Assembly (NCBI RefSeq): GCF_010747415.1
Contig: NZ_JAAGNZ010000002.1
Location: 186,001-250,000 of the forward strand
Source of the DNA: Spirosoma agri
GTDB taxonomy: Bacteria; Bacteroidota; Bacteroidia; Cytophagales; Spirosomataceae
Direction of reading: 5' to 3'
DNA: 64,000 nt
Positions 1 through 9,719 of this stretch are shown here, piece after piece. The position numbers and the translations under genes are program-made. A model generated the notes under the pieces. It was given only the letters and a program-made list of their open reading frames with translations, was not told the origin of the DNA and ran no database searches. Each line of letters begins with the position of its first letter. The first letter of the stretch is position 1.

Positions 1-353
1 ATCCAACCTACCACGACACGAACGCTGACGAGTTTTTTGGTGTACCCGAATGGGTAACGATGCTGATTTATGAACTGTGCTACGGCTGGGATTTCGTACC
101 GACAGAGCTATTGTTTCGCGGATTTCTGGTTATCGGCATGAGTCGGGTGCTGGGACGCGGGGCCGTATTGCCCATGATTGTCTGGTATTGTACCATTCAT
201 TTCGGGCGACCGTTGGGCGAAGCAATATCGTCTTTGTTTGGCGGTTATCTACTGGGTGTGCTGGCATTGAGCACGCGTAGTATCTGGGGCGGACTGCTGA
301 TTCATATCGGCATTGCGTGGGGTATGGAAATTGCCGCTTTTCTGCAAGAGTAG
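1..353 (+). CDS. CPBP-family intramembrane protease, 5' partial
   Basis: The reading frame is open from base 3 to the stop at 351-353, with no stop before the window edge, so the N-terminus lies upstream. The visible part ends a CPBP (CAAX prenyl protease-like/bacteriocin-processing) membrane protease. It carries the TELLFRG version of the EExxxR motif, then a His in IHFGRPLG and a final GLLIHIG segment. These match the motif order of the family, whose Glu and His residues bind the metal. Hydrophobic stretches around each motif fit multiple membrane helices. The usual EE pair reads TE here, so activity is not certain. An internal ATG at 60 exists, but homology continues upstream of it. Substrate unknown. 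Confidence 0.8.
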   Translation, partial: PTYHDTNADEFFGVPEWVTMLIYELCYGWDFVPTELLFRGFLVIGMSRVLGRGAVLPMIVWYCTIHFGRPLGEAISSLFGGYLLGVLALSTRSIWGGLLIHIGIAWGMEIAAFLQE

Positions 354-413
354 CGCTACTAAGTCCGTCCGTGATTGGTTAACTTTGTCTGTTCCAACAA
401 AACGCTAAGCCCC

Positions 414-2153
414 ATGAACCGCTCAAATTCAACCGCGCAGCCGCCGATTCCATCCGGCAAAAAATTTGATGCCATTGTTGTCGGCTCCGGCATCAGTGGC
501 GGCTGGTCGGCCAAGGAACTGTGTGAGAAAGGACTGAATGTGCTTCTGCTGGAACGGGGGCGGATGATTGAACACGTGTCAGATTACCACACGGCTACCA
601 TGAATCCCTGGGATTTTCCGCATCATAATCTGGAAATGCCGACGGAGGTACTGAAACGCTACCCAGTGCAAAATCGGACGGGGTTCACCATCACGGAAGC
701 CACACATCAGCATTTTGTCAATGATCTGGACAATCCGTACGTCGAAGAAAAGCCGTTCGACTGGATTCGGGGCTACCACGTGGGTGGTAAGTCGTTGATG
801 TGGGGTCGGTATTCGTTTCGCTTTTCTGATCTCGATTTCGAAGCGAATGCCAAAGAGGGTATTGCCACCGACTGGCCTATTCGCTACAAAGACATTGCGC
901 CCTGGTACGATTATGTCGAGAAGTTCGCCGGAATTGCCGGTGATCGCGATGGTCTTCCGCACCTGCCCGACGGACAGTTTCAACCCGCTATGCCCGATAA
1001 TTGCGTCGAACAGCATTTTCGGCAATCCATCAATAAGCAGTTCGGGGACCGGAAAGTTATCTCGGCGCGGGCGGCTCACCTGACCGCGCCTACGCAGGAG
1101 CAGACGAACCTGGGCCGTGCCAAATGTCAATATCGTAACCTGTGTATGCGCGGTTGTCCCTACGGCGCTTATTTCAGCACGCAATCCGCCACGTTGCCGG
1201 CGGCTCGTCGAACCAAACGCCTGACCGTTCGCCCGCATTCTATCGTCAACTCGATTATTTATGATGAGAAATTGGGACGGGCTACCGGGATCCGGGTGAT
1301 TGATGAGCAGACGCACCAATGGCATGAGTTCTACGGCAGCGTTATCTTCCTGAATGCGTCGGCGCTGGGATCGACCTATATCCTGCTGAACTCGACCTCG
1401 AAACGGTTTCCAAACGGCATGGACGATAGCGGACAGCTCGGTCGTAATCTGATGGATCACCACTTTCACGTGGGCGCCACGGCGGACTATAACCACGATC
1501 TGGATAAAGCCTACTATGGTCGCCATCCGGCTGGATTATACATTCCCCGTTTCCGAAACCTACCTGGCCAACGGCCACAGCAGTACACGCGTGGATACGG
1601 CTTTGAAGTATATACGAATCGCGAAAACTGGGATCACGCCCGCCATGAAGACGGTTTTGGTGCTGACTTCAAAGAAAAAGCGACGCAGTTTGGTACCTGG
1701 AAAATAACGCTGGATGCCTTCGGTGAATGTATGCCCTACGAAGACAACCGCGTTTCGCTGACTAAAGACGTAACCGACAAATGGGGGCAACCCGTCCTGA
1801 AAATGGACGTGCATTACCGCGAAAACGAAACGCTTATGCGTAAAGATGCGCAGGAGCAGGCCGTTGCGATGTTAGAGAAAGCCGGTTTTTCGAACATAAA
1901 CGGCTTCGATAGTCAGGCACATCCAGGGCTGAGCATCCACGAAATGGGAACGGCCCGCATGGGCACCAGTCCGAAAAATTCGGTTTTTAACAAGTTCAAC
2001 CAGCACCATATCGTCAAAAATGTGTTCTGCACCGATGGCGCGTCCATGACATCGTCACCCTGCCAGAACCCATCATTGACCTACATGGCACTATCGGCCC
2101 GCGCGGCTGATTATGCCGTTAAGGCGCTGAAACGCGGTGATTTGCCGAGATGA
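414..2153 (+). CDS. GMC family FAD-dependent oxidoreductase
   Basis: This 579-residue flavoenzyme probably oxidises an alcohol or sugar hydroxyl. Near the N-terminus (about residues 22-30) is the FAD-binding glycine motif VVGSGISGG followed by a Rossmann fold. A cysteine-containing segment CMRGCPYGAYFS lies mid-protein. The C-terminal substrate part contains HEMGTARMG and CQNPSLTYMAL, as in glucose/gluconate-type GMC dehydrogenases. I chose the ATG at 414. An in-frame TTG at 375 would add 13 residues with no homology. No signal peptide is visible, and no gluconate dehydrogenase subunit-3 partner gene is next to it. Its stop is only 5 bases from the stop of the convergent helicase gene, with no room for a terminator. 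Substrate cannot be told from sequence. Confidence 0.92.
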   Translation: MNRSNSTAQPPIPSGKKFDAIVVGSGISGGWSAKELCEKGLNVLLLERGRMIEHVSDYHTATMNPWDFPHHNLEMPTEVLKRYPVQNRTGFTITEATHQHFVNDLDNPYVEEKPFDWIRGYHVGGKSLMWGRYSFRFSDLDFEANAKEGIATDWPIRYKDIAPWYDYVEKFAGIAGDRDGLPHLPDGQFQPAMPDNCVEQHFRQSINKQFGDRKVISARAAHLTAPTQEQTNLGRAKCQYRNLCMRGCPYGAYFSTQSATLPAARRTKRLTVRPHSIVNSIIYDEKLGRATGIRVIDEQTHQWHEFYGSVIFLNASALGSTYILLNSTSKRFPNGMDDSGQLGRNLMDHHFHVGATADYNHDLDKAYYGRHPAGLYIPRFRNLPGQRPQQYTRGYGFEVYTNRENWDHARHEDGFGADFKEKATQFGTWKITLDAFGECMPYEDNRVSLTKDVTDKWGQPVLKMDVHYRENETLMRKDAQEQAVAMLEKAGFSNINGFDSQAHPGLSIHEMGTARMGTSPKNSVFNKFNQHHIVKNVFCTDGASMTSSPCQNPSLTYMALSARAADYAVKALKRGDLPR

Positions 2154-2158
2154 GAAAC

Positions 2159-5100
2159 TTACCCCAGGCTCACCAGTTCTTTCAGTTCGGCATCGCTTAG
2201 ATCACCGAGCCAGGTTTCGCCCGTTTTGACGCTGAGGTCGGCCAGTTCACGCTTCGATCGGATCATGGCATCGATTTTCTCTTCGAGCGTTCCCTGGTTC
2301 ATCAGTCGATAGACGAGCACATTTTTGGTCTGACCAATCCGGAATGCCCGGTCCGTTGCCTGGGATTCGACGGCCGGATTCCACCACAAATCGTAGTGAA
2401 TGACGTGATTTGCCTGCGTCAGGTTTAGCCCCGTACCACCGGCTTTGAGCGACAGAATGAACGTGTGGTCGCTTCGATTGCGCTGAAACTGCTCCACCAT
2501 CTCATCACGCTCCGAGCGCGATGTTCCGCCATGTAGAAACAAGGGTTGCGTACCGAAGGCCTGTTGAATAAACTGCTGTAGCAGCTCACCCATCTCGCGA
2601 TATTGCGTGAATATCAGTACTTTCTCGGAACTGGCGTAAATATTTTCGAGCAGGTTGAGGAGTAGCGTTGCTTTGCCGGAAAGCGTTGGCGCATTGTTGC
2701 CACGCTTCAGGTACTGGTGCGGATGATTGCCGATCTGCTTTAGAGCGGTCATCAGTTTCAGGACCAAACCACGGCGGGCGATACCATCCTTTTCTTCGAT
2801 CGATCGCAGACTTTCCTGCACGACACTCTCATAGAGTGCTGCCTGTTCCGTCGTGAGGGAACAAAACTGGTTGTTCTCGATTTTGTCGGGCAGGTCACTG
2901 ATGATGGTACGGTCCGTTTTAACCCGCCGGAGCAGGAAGGGGCTCGTTACGCGTCGGAACAAATCAAGTTTCTGGTGATCGCGCTCCTGCTGAATGGGCT
3001 TGCCAAAATCTTCATTGAACTTACCCAATCCGCCCAGATACCCTTTGTTGACGAAATCCATAATACTCCAGAACTCCGACAGCCGGTTTTCGACGGGCGT
3101 GCCACTGAGCGCAATGCGGATCGGTGCTTTCAGGGCTTTTACGGCTTTTGTCTGCTCGGTGTCCGGATTCTTAATGTTCTGCGCTTCGTCGATAACGACG
3201 GTTGCCCAGGTCAGTTTTTTGAGCGTATCGAGGTCTGATCGAATCACTCCGTAGGTCGTCAGCAGTAAATCGTAGTCGTTTTCCTTACCGGTACCGGCGG
3301 GTAGTTTCCGATTCGACCCATGATAAACACGGGCTTTCAAATCGGGGGCGAAGCGGGCAATCTCTTTCTGCCAGTTGGTGAGTAGTGTTGTCGGCAGGAC
3401 AACTAGCCCTTTTTGCTTTTTAAAACGGCCTTCCTGCTTGAATTTCAGCAGTAAGGCAATGATCTGGATGGTCTTACCCAGGCCCATATCGTCAGCAAGC
3501 AAACTGCCCATACCCAGGCTTGTGTTCTTGACGAGCCAATCGTACCCGCGTTGCTGATACGGACGAAGGGTGGCGTTTAGCGCGTCGGGGAGTGGTTGTG
3601 CTTCGCTGTCCGTGAACTGTTTAACCAGCTTTCTGACCTCCGCCGATAAGCCAATTCGGGCACCTTTGTACTCTTCAGCCAGGGCCGCTTTCAGCAAATC
3701 AGAGCCCGTTAGCTCGGGCGGATTTTCGAGTTGTTTGTAAAGCTTGGTCAGCTCCGCCGGGTCGATCAGCACGTATTGATCCTTGATTTTGACAAGGCCC
3801 TTCGAGGTACTGACCAGCTTTTGAAACTCCTTAATGCCCACCATCTCGTCGCCAAGGGCAATTTGCCAGTCGAAGGTGAGCATATCTTCCAGACGCATGA
3901 AGGCACTCTTGTCCGTGACTTTGGCTTTGAGTCGTGCGCCCACTTGTGGTCTGACCCAATGTTGCAGCGATTTGGGCAGCCACAGCGCAATGCCCAGCAA
4001 CTGCATTCGGGGGAGCGTTTCCAGCAACACCTGCACAAACTGATCCGGCGAGTAGGCCAGATAAGAAGGTGCGCCTATTTTAGTAAGTTTTGCCAGATCG
4101 GGGAAGTGCCGCGACAGAACCAGTAAATCCTGCAAAACGGCCATCCGAATTCGCTCGTGTTTCTTTTTTGTGAGTAGGTCAGCCAACGGAATCGGCTGGT
4201 CGGGTGTTGCCGCTGTATCGGATGCTTCGCGGTCGCGAATGAGCAGACTAATTCGAAACTCGTCACCGAGTTCGCTGTCTTCGACGGCCAGAATCGGAAC
4301 GAACCGCTTGTGGGTCAGAAAAAAATCGTTGAGCCAGAGTTGAATGGCCAGTGGCATTTCTTTCCGGCCAAACCCTTCGAAGCGCAACGTTTCAACGCCG
4401 AAGAACAAACGGTCGGCATCTTCCAGCGGCCAACGTTCCCAGAGTTCAATCGTATTAGGTTTGATGACCCGACGCAAAAACAACGAGCAGAGTGTCAGCA
4501 CCTGCTGATCATTGGGTAAGGCCAGCCATTCTTTTTGCCAGCGTACCGTTAAAAGGGTTGGTGGAATCTGGGTTGCCAGTTGGCTGGTCAGGTCTTTTAT
4601 CGTTTCGTTCAGGGTAGCGGGTAGCCAGCGCACCCGGTACTGATCTTCCGTTGGACCCACGCGAAGCAACTGTGGGACGATAGCCCCCCGCCGTAGTAAG
4701 GCCGCGGCAAATTGGCGGGTCAGGTAGAGTGCCCGCACGGAATCGCTCATCTCCGGCCAGTCGGCTTCGGTGAGTTTATCGAGCCAGTTGGTCAGATCGC
4801 TCATGGTGAACCCGGCAATGGAACGGGGATCGCCGTGCTCGCTGAACATGCTGATCTTCTTTACCTTCATTACCTCATCGAGTTGCAGCTCAATGCTGTC
4901 GCTCGGGTTAGGATGCGGTTCATCCGCTGATGCCGACTGTACGAAGGGCTTTTCGGCCAGTGGCTTGCTGAATAATTTATAGGCTTTGCTGAGCGACTTA
5001 TGAAAGTCACTTTTGGTAAACGTCACATCGGTTGATAGGAGGCCCAGCAACTGATCGGCCAGTGGAGGAATCGTGGCAAAGTCGATGCCTGCGCGAATTT

Positions 5101-5713
5101 TATCGTTTGGTCGCCAGTCTTCGTCATCCGGTAAATCATCGGTACCGATTTCGTGAAATGACAGCACAGTGTTCATACTGCCTGCAACTGATTCGGGCTG
5201 TCCTTTCTGTAACTCCGCCAGAATATCAAGCCCTTTCAGCAGGAATACCTGGAATGGATTGCGATCGATTTCGTTCGCTACTACATAAATAACGGCCGCG
5301 AGGTGTTTACAGGGCACGGCCTCGTCGGGGCAGGAACAACCCATAATCAAATCCCTGAATGAATGGGGAAACAGCTGCGTTCCCTGCCGATTCGCGAATT
5401 CGATAAGTTCGGGTGGTAACTGGCGATTAAGGAGTTGGGCTAAGATGGCTGGATTTTCCCGGATTTCAGTCAGGAAGCTTTCCTTTTCCGCTTCGGTAAA
5501 TAACTGTACCGTTAACTTGGTCCGGTAAGGGCGGGGGGCTGACCCCTTGATTGAGGCTGAGATCTGGTTATCCGAAATGGTCAATCCCTGCACAGCCCCT
5601 TTGTTGGCGTACGTTTTGCCCCGGGGCAACCGATTTGCCATGTCAATGCTTGTCAGCGCGTTGAGCCATTGCTGTCCCCACCACGTTTTGCCGTAGGTGA
5701 TGCGTTCCGCCAT
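2159..5713 (-). CDS. SNF2/RapA-type DEAD-like helicase with SWIM zinc finger
   Basis: A 1184-residue ATP-dependent DNA or RNA-polymerase remodeller. The N-terminal third has a SWIM zinc finger (Cys126, Cys128, Cys135, His137 in GCSCPDEAVPCKH). A long middle region, poorly conserved, resembles the bacterial SNF2 N-terminal domain. The C-terminal half holds the motor: Walker A DDMGLGKT near residue 741, Walker B DEAQNIKNP, SGTPVENR, and the second lobe ending with LSLKAGGTGLNLT and QATDRAFRIGQ. SWIM-SNF2 proteins of this size are common in Bacteroidota. Their role is usually given as transcription recycling or chromosome maintenance by analogy with RapA, which is inference. It is the only gene on its transcript, read toward the GMC gene. 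Confidence 0.93.
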   Translation of the reverse strand: MAERITYGKTWWGQQWLNALTSIDMANRLPRGKTYANKGAVQGLTISDNQISASIKGSAPRPYRTKLTVQLFTEAEKESFLTEIRENPAILAQLLNRQLPPELIEFANRQGTQLFPHSFRDLIMGCSCPDEAVPCKHLAAVIYVVANEIDRNPFQVFLLKGLDILAELQKGQPESVAGSMNTVLSFHEIGTDDLPDDEDWRPNDKIRAGIDFATIPPLADQLLGLLSTDVTFTKSDFHKSLSKAYKLFSKPLAEKPFVQSASADEPHPNPSDSIELQLDEVMKVKKISMFSEHGDPRSIAGFTMSDLTNWLDKLTEADWPEMSDSVRALYLTRQFAAALLRRGAIVPQLLRVGPTEDQYRVRWLPATLNETIKDLTSQLATQIPPTLLTVRWQKEWLALPNDQQVLTLCSLFLRRVIKPNTIELWERWPLEDADRLFFGVETLRFEGFGRKEMPLAIQLWLNDFFLTHKRFVPILAVEDSELGDEFRISLLIRDREASDTAATPDQPIPLADLLTKKKHERIRMAVLQDLLVLSRHFPDLAKLTKIGAPSYLAYSPDQFVQVLLETLPRMQLLGIALWLPKSLQHWVRPQVGARLKAKVTDKSAFMRLEDMLTFDWQIALGDEMVGIKEFQKLVSTSKGLVKIKDQYVLIDPAELTKLYKQLENPPELTGSDLLKAALAEEYKGARIGLSAEVRKLVKQFTDSEAQPLPDALNATLRPYQQRGYDWLVKNTSLGMGSLLADDMGLGKTIQIIALLLKFKQEGRFKKQKGLVVLPTTLLTNWQKEIARFAPDLKARVYHGSNRKLPAGTGKENDYDLLLTTYGVIRSDLDTLKKLTWATVVIDEAQNIKNPDTEQTKAVKALKAPIRIALSGTPVENRLSEFWSIMDFVNKGYLGGLGKFNEDFGKPIQQERDHQKLDLFRRVTSPFLLRRVKTDRTIISDLPDKIENNQFCSLTTEQAALYESVVQESLRSIEEKDGIARRGLVLKLMTALKQIGNHPHQYLKRGNNAPTLSGKATLLLNLLENIYASSEKVLIFTQYREMGELLQQFIQQAFGTQPLFLHGGTSRSERDEMVEQFQRNRSDHTFILSLKAGGTGLNLTQANHVIHYDLWWNPAVESQATDRAFRIGQTKNVLVYRLMNQGTLEEKIDAMIRSKRELADLSVKTGETWLGDLSDAELKELVSLG

Positions 5714-6435
5714 CTATGCTGAAAAAAGAGTTTAGGTGTAAAAGTAACGGGTTTATGCCGAACCGGAAACGTTGTGCTATATCCGGACACACGCTTTCTG
5801 TCAGTTCACAGGCAGGGCTATCTCATGAATTGGATCGATGCCTTCCTATAGTAACGTTCAAATTGGCGTGGTATGTCCCGGCGACAGTGTTTTATAGCGC
5901 AGTTGAGTTGAGCGCTGTCTGGTTTAACGATTTTTGAGCATCAGTAGTTATTTTGTTCAATAATGCGGCTTGTTGATCAGAACGATAGTAAGTCATTTTG
6001 TGAAATTTTAATAAATAATGTAAATGCAAAATAATATATGTATTTATATGGCTACTATGTAGAAAAAATTTTGAAGTAATAGTTAAGAGTCTGTAATTTG
6101 CTATCTATTCAGCAGTTAAAGTATGCGAATTTAAAGTGGTACTGGCTGCTTGCAGAACGTGAATAAAACGCTGTCCCCTTGTCACCATTACCTACTAATT
6201 TCCGCTTTTTATCGCTGAATATTGTTACCCTACTCAATAGAGCCGTCGATCACTAAAACCGGATCACTAAACTGTACAAGCCGAACGTAGGATCGATTGC
6301 ACACGGGTCGTCTAACGACTAGAGAAGAAAATAAGGACGCCAACGGTAGCCACACGCTTGATTTGACCGTACATAAGTAGTTCACTACGTTATACTTACT
6401 TTTACGAACTTACACATATCCTCCCTTTATATCGT
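5714..6435. other. 722-bp AT-rich intergenic region, no gene seen
   Basis: The divergent promoter region between the SNF2 helicase (minus) and the TrpD-like gene (plus). It is clearly richer in A+T than the flanking genes, especially around 5,980-6,080. A 73-codon frame at 5716-5937 lacks any recognisable domain. I see no tRNA, no long hairpin and no clear TAnnTTTG promoter. Confidence 0.5.
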
Positions 6436-7707
6436 ATGTCAATCGTTAATGTAGCTTTAGATGCGCCCGTCGATACCGCACTAGGTCGGGGTATTAAACA
6501 TATTGGCATTGGCAAATACGGTAGTAAGCCGCTTACGCCTGAGCTACTGGCCGAATGCCGGGCAGCGCTGGAAGATCCAGCCTCGCATCCACTCCAACGG
6601 GGTGCTTTTCTGGGTGCACTGATTGCGAAGGGACCGTCACCCGCCGAGATGGCATTGGAAGAGGTAATCGGAAAGGGTGCTTTTTCGCATCCTACCTTTT
6701 TTATCAATAAAGTGTGTCCTGATTTGCCGGTTGGTTTGCATCCGATAGCCACAAAATTAGTACGAGGGCATAATTTGCAGGTCAGCGAAGCGCATCAACT
6801 AGGCGATTACCTGTTTGGGAGTGGTGATTGTGAAACCTTTCGGGGATTGGCGGCTAGTATCATGCGTGTCAGGCATGAAACCAATGAAGAGTATCAGGGA
6901 CTGATGAAGGCCGCAGAACAGACGTTTTCGCCTGGATTTGCCCCAATCAGTTGTGCTGACCGCCCGTTGGTACAACTGGCCGAACCGTTCGATGGAGTCG
7001 ATAACAGTTACCTGATCACGCCTTTGTTGGGTCATTTTTTTCAGAAACGCGGTTACGGCGCTGTTTCGATGGTTGGCCGTTCAAGTGGTCCGAAATTTAC
7101 CCTGAACGCACTTGATTTATATATGCATCTGGGCTGTCAGTTTTTGCAAAGCAATCACGAACTTGATACGCCACTGGATCGCTACGGCTGGGTTCTCGAC
7201 CAGAAAGCGTTGTCGCCAGCGCTCAATCACTGGGTAGATCGCCGGCACATCATTATAAAGCGACCTTTTCTGGCTACGCTGGAAAAAGTTTTGAATCCCT
7301 GCCACGCGCAGATCCTGGTAACGTCAGTTTTTCACATCACGTACCAGATGAAAATGGCTGAACTGGCACTACTGGCCGGTTTTGACGCAGCTATCGTACT
7401 CAAACGTGGTTTGGAAGGTAGCCTTTCCCCATCGACCAGTCGGTCGAGCGGTATATTGTGTGCGGTCCGGACACCGCGTGGGCATCTGTTCCACCAGCAT
7501 TTCGAAGGCGACTCTGCCCCGTTTGCATCATTCCGCACGGAGAGCGATGCACAGTACGAAAATCCCCAGGCAATGGACAATGCCCAACTCGTTCAGCAGT
7601 TCATGGCCGATGGCCGTACTGGCAATGCGGATTTTGACAATCGGGTTCACTTCGCTCACGCGCTCTACGGGCGTGGGCTGGACTGGGTACAGGGGCAATT
7701 AACGTAG
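6436..7707 (+). CDS. TrpD-like glycosyl transferase/phosphoribosyltransferase family protein
   Basis: A 423-residue protein resembling the anthranilate phosphoribosyltransferase fold family (glycosyltransferase family 3, the TrpD2/YbiB branch). The N-terminus has the helical bundle (RGIKHIGIGKYGSKPLT and RGAFLGALIAKG). The C-terminal part includes MVGRSSGPKFTLNALD, MKMAELALLAGFDAAIVLKR and GLEGSLSPSTSRSSG, where TrpD-like enzymes bind phosphoribosyl substrate or nucleic acid. The canonical GTGGD loop of true TrpD is not evident, and there are no tryptophan genes nearby. It therefore fits the paralogous TrpD2 group, which binds nucleic acid in E. coli, better than a tryptophan biosynthetic enzyme. 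ATG start at 6436, with no clear ribosome site. Transcribed alone. Confidence 0.65.
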   Translation: MSIVNVALDAPVDTALGRGIKHIGIGKYGSKPLTPELLAECRAALEDPASHPLQRGAFLGALIAKGPSPAEMALEEVIGKGAFSHPTFFINKVCPDLPVGLHPIATKLVRGHNLQVSEAHQLGDYLFGSGDCETFRGLAASIMRVRHETNEEYQGLMKAAEQTFSPGFAPISCADRPLVQLAEPFDGVDNSYLITPLLGHFFQKRGYGAVSMVGRSSGPKFTLNALDLYMHLGCQFLQSNHELDTPLDRYGWVLDQKALSPALNHWVDRRHIIIKRPFLATLEKVLNPCHAQILVTSVFHITYQMKMAELALLAGFDAAIVLKRGLEGSLSPSTSRSSGILCAVRTPRGHLFHQHFEGDSAPFASFRTESDAQYENPQAMDNAQLVQQFMADGRTGNADFDNRVHFAHALYGRGLDWVQGQLT

Positions 7708-7807
7708 TATTACCCGGCTAATCGTTCTGACGTATAGGAATAATAGGAAGGAGCGACGTTGCTGGTTTGTTCCGTTCCTTTTATAGCAATAAACGCCGGT
7801 TACGCCG

Positions 7808-7815
7808 TACCTTTG
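7808..7815 (+). promoter_or_regulatory. Probable -7 element (TACCTTTG) upstream of lhgO
   Basis: TACCTTTG matches the Bacteroidota -7 consensus TAnnTTTG and lies 25 bases before the lhgO ATG. A good TTTG -33 box is not present at the usual spacing; the nearest candidate is a weak TTTA about 20 bases upstream. Moderate support. Confidence 0.45.
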
Positions 7816-7840
7816 CCGTTGGCATTTAGCCATTTTGGGC

Positions 7841-9037
7841 ATGACAGACGTAGTAATTATTGGCGGGGGCATCGTGGGATTAGCAACAGCCCTGCAACTA
7901 AAACAGCAACGACCCCAACTAAGAGTCGTTTTGATTGAGAAGGAACCGGCTGTGGCCCGCCACCAGACTGGCCACAACAGCGGAGTTATCCACTCGGGAC
8001 TCTATTATAAGCCCGGCAGCCTGAAAGCAACCAACTGCATTCAGGGGTATCACATGCTGATCGACTTTTGCGACGCTGAAGGGATTCCGTATGACCTCTG
8101 TGGTAAAATTGTCGTCGCCAGCAAGCAGGAAGAACTGCCTCAACTCGACACGCTGTATGACCGGGGCCAGCGCAATGGACTGACCGGTCTAAAAAAGCTA
8201 TCGTTAGCCGAAATGAGCGAGATCGAGCCGCACGTCACGGGTGTTGCGGGGATGTTCGTGCCACAGACGGGCATCATCGACTATAAACAGGTGTCGGATA
8301 AATACGCCGAAAAATTTCAGCTGTTAGGCGGAGAAATTCGGCTGGCCGAACGCGTTGAGCAAGTAACACCGGGCACGAGTATGAGCATTGTCGTGACGAA
8401 TAAAGCCCGTTACGAAACGAAACTGGTCGTTAACTGCGCGGGATTGTACTCGGATAAGATCGCTCAGCTAACCCAGCGCGAAGCCGTTGATGTGCGCATT
8501 GTGCCCTTCCGGGGTGAATATTTTAAGATCAAACCGCAAAAGGAATACCTGGTCAAAAACCTGATCTATCCGGTCCCTGATCCGAATTTTCCTTTTCTGG
8601 GGGTTCACTTCACGCGCATGGTTCACGGGGGGGTAGAAGCCGGTCCGAATGCGGTGCTGGCATTTCAGCGGGAAGGCTACACCAAGTCGGATATCAATCT
8701 AAAAGAATTGTTCGAAACGCTATCGTGGCCGGGTTTTCAGAAGGTAGCCGTTAGGTATTGGGAAACGGGTTTGGGGGAGATGTATCGGTCATTCTCGAAG
8801 GCGGCTTTCACCAAAGCGTTGCAGGCCTTGATTCCTGAAATTCAGGAGTCGGATTTAGAGCCGGGTGGGGCGGGTGTTCGGGCGCAGGCCTGCGATCGTA
8901 CGGGTGGTCTGCTCGATGATTTCGCTATTCTGGAAACGGATAAGGCGATCAACGTGGTCAATGCACCTTCGCCAGCTGCTACCTCGTCGTTATCCATCGG
9001 GAAGACGGTAGCAGAGAAAGCAATGGCTCGTTTTTAA
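7841..9037 (+). CDS. lhgO: L-2-hydroxyglutarate oxidase
   Basis: A 398-residue FAD-dependent oxidase of the DAO family that converts L-2-hydroxyglutarate to 2-oxoglutarate, passing electrons to the membrane quinone pool or oxygen. The N-terminus is a dinucleotide fold (VVIIGGGIVGLATALQL). The family-specific RHQTGHNSGVIHSGLYY stretch follows at about residues 40-57, then KATNCIQG. The C-terminus has VVNAPSPAATSSLSIG, typical of LhgO. I place the start at ATG 7841; a TTG two codons upstream is possible. It stands alone on the plus strand, with Dps following after 74 bases. It acts in metabolite repair or lysine/glutarate degradation; no partner genes are visible here. Confidence 0.9.
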   Translation: MTDVVIIGGGIVGLATALQLKQQRPQLRVVLIEKEPAVARHQTGHNSGVIHSGLYYKPGSLKATNCIQGYHMLIDFCDAEGIPYDLCGKIVVASKQEELPQLDTLYDRGQRNGLTGLKKLSLAEMSEIEPHVTGVAGMFVPQTGIIDYKQVSDKYAEKFQLLGGEIRLAERVEQVTPGTSMSIVVTNKARYETKLVVNCAGLYSDKIAQLTQREAVDVRIVPFRGEYFKIKPQKEYLVKNLIYPVPDPNFPFLGVHFTRMVHGGVEAGPNAVLAFQREGYTKSDINLKELFETLSWPGFQKVAVRYWETGLGEMYRSFSKAAFTKALQALIPEIQESDLEPGGAGVRAQACDRTGGLLDDFAILETDKAINVVNAPSPAATSSLSIGKTVAEKAMARF

Positions 9038-9111
9038 GACAATCTTAACAAACAATTGGGCGTGCATGGGGTTTTCTGAGTAGAGAAATCTGGATACAAA
9101 ACCAATAAGTC

Positions 9112-9618
9112 ATGAACGCCATAAATCAAAACGAAGTGTTGGACACTCCTTCTGATCTGAAAGAAAAAGGTCGTGAAAAGGTGGCTGAATCTGTGAACCG
9201 ACTAGTAGCCGATTCGTTCGCACTATACATCAAAACGAAAAATTACCACTGGCATATGTCGGGTCGACATTTCCGCGATTACCATCTGTTGCTGGACGAG
9301 CAGGCCGAACAGATTTTCGCGACGATCGATCCATTGGCCGAACGCGTACGGAAGCTGGGAGCCAATACAATTCGTTCGGTAGCGCACATTGCGCAGCTGC
9401 AACGGGTAAAAGACAATGATGAGGATTTTGTCGCCCCGAAAGACATGCTACTGGACTTGGTCGAAGAGAACAAAAAAATGGCTAAGAACATGCGCGATAC
9501 GCACCAGATCTGCGACGATGCGGAAGACGTAGCGACGGCAAGTTTGCTAGAAAATTACATCGACGAAACCGAACGCCGGGTATGGTTCCTGTTTGAAACC
9601 ACCCGTGAACTGAATTAA
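9112..9618 (+). CDS. dps: Dps family DNA-protection/ferritin-like protein
   Basis: A 168-residue four-helix ferritin-like protein. Dps proteins form dodecamers that oxidise and store iron and bind DNA in starvation or oxidative stress. Ferroxidase-site residues are visible in KNYHWHMSGRHF and DYHLLLDEQAE, including the conserved His, Asp and Glu set. The lysine-rich N-terminal tail (about 25 residues before the first helix) could serve DNA binding. Length is normal for the family. A strong hairpin terminator follows the stop by about 40 bases, so the gene is probably monocistronic. No OxyR or similar site is recognisable upstream. Confidence 0.93.
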   Translation: MNAINQNEVLDTPSDLKEKGREKVAESVNRLVADSFALYIKTKNYHWHMSGRHFRDYHLLLDEQAEQIFATIDPLAERVRKLGANTIRSVAHIAQLQRVKDNDEDFVAPKDMLLDLVEENKKMAKNMRDTHQICDDAEDVATASLLENYIDETERRVWFLFETTRELN

Positions 9619-9658
9619 TCCCGAAGCTTACGGAGCCGAAGCTCGTGAGTTTTTTTAC

Positions 9659-9706
9659 AGCGGTCGCCTTTCCCAACAAAAAATTGGGAAGGACGACCGC
9701 TCTTTT
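9659..9706 (+). terminator. Rho-independent terminator after dps
   Basis: A 17-base arm beginning GCGGTCG and ending TTCCCAA pairs with its complement, apart from a short internal mismatch, around an A-rich loop. TCTTTTA follows. It ends dps and sits just before the NUDIX ATG at 9720. Confidence 0.85.
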
Positions 9707-9719
9707 ATACATTGCTCTT

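Noticed and set aside
579..1526. 315-codon minus-strand frame opposite the GMC oxidoreductase gene
   Set aside because: It lies wholly antisense to a well supported enzyme gene, has no recognisable domain, and its composition (many Arg, Ile, Val) is that of a codon-mirror frame.
5716..5937. 73-codon plus-strand frame upstream of the SNF2 gene
   Set aside because: No domain or conserved pattern is visible and no ribosome site is seen; it starts three bases from the divergent helicase start.
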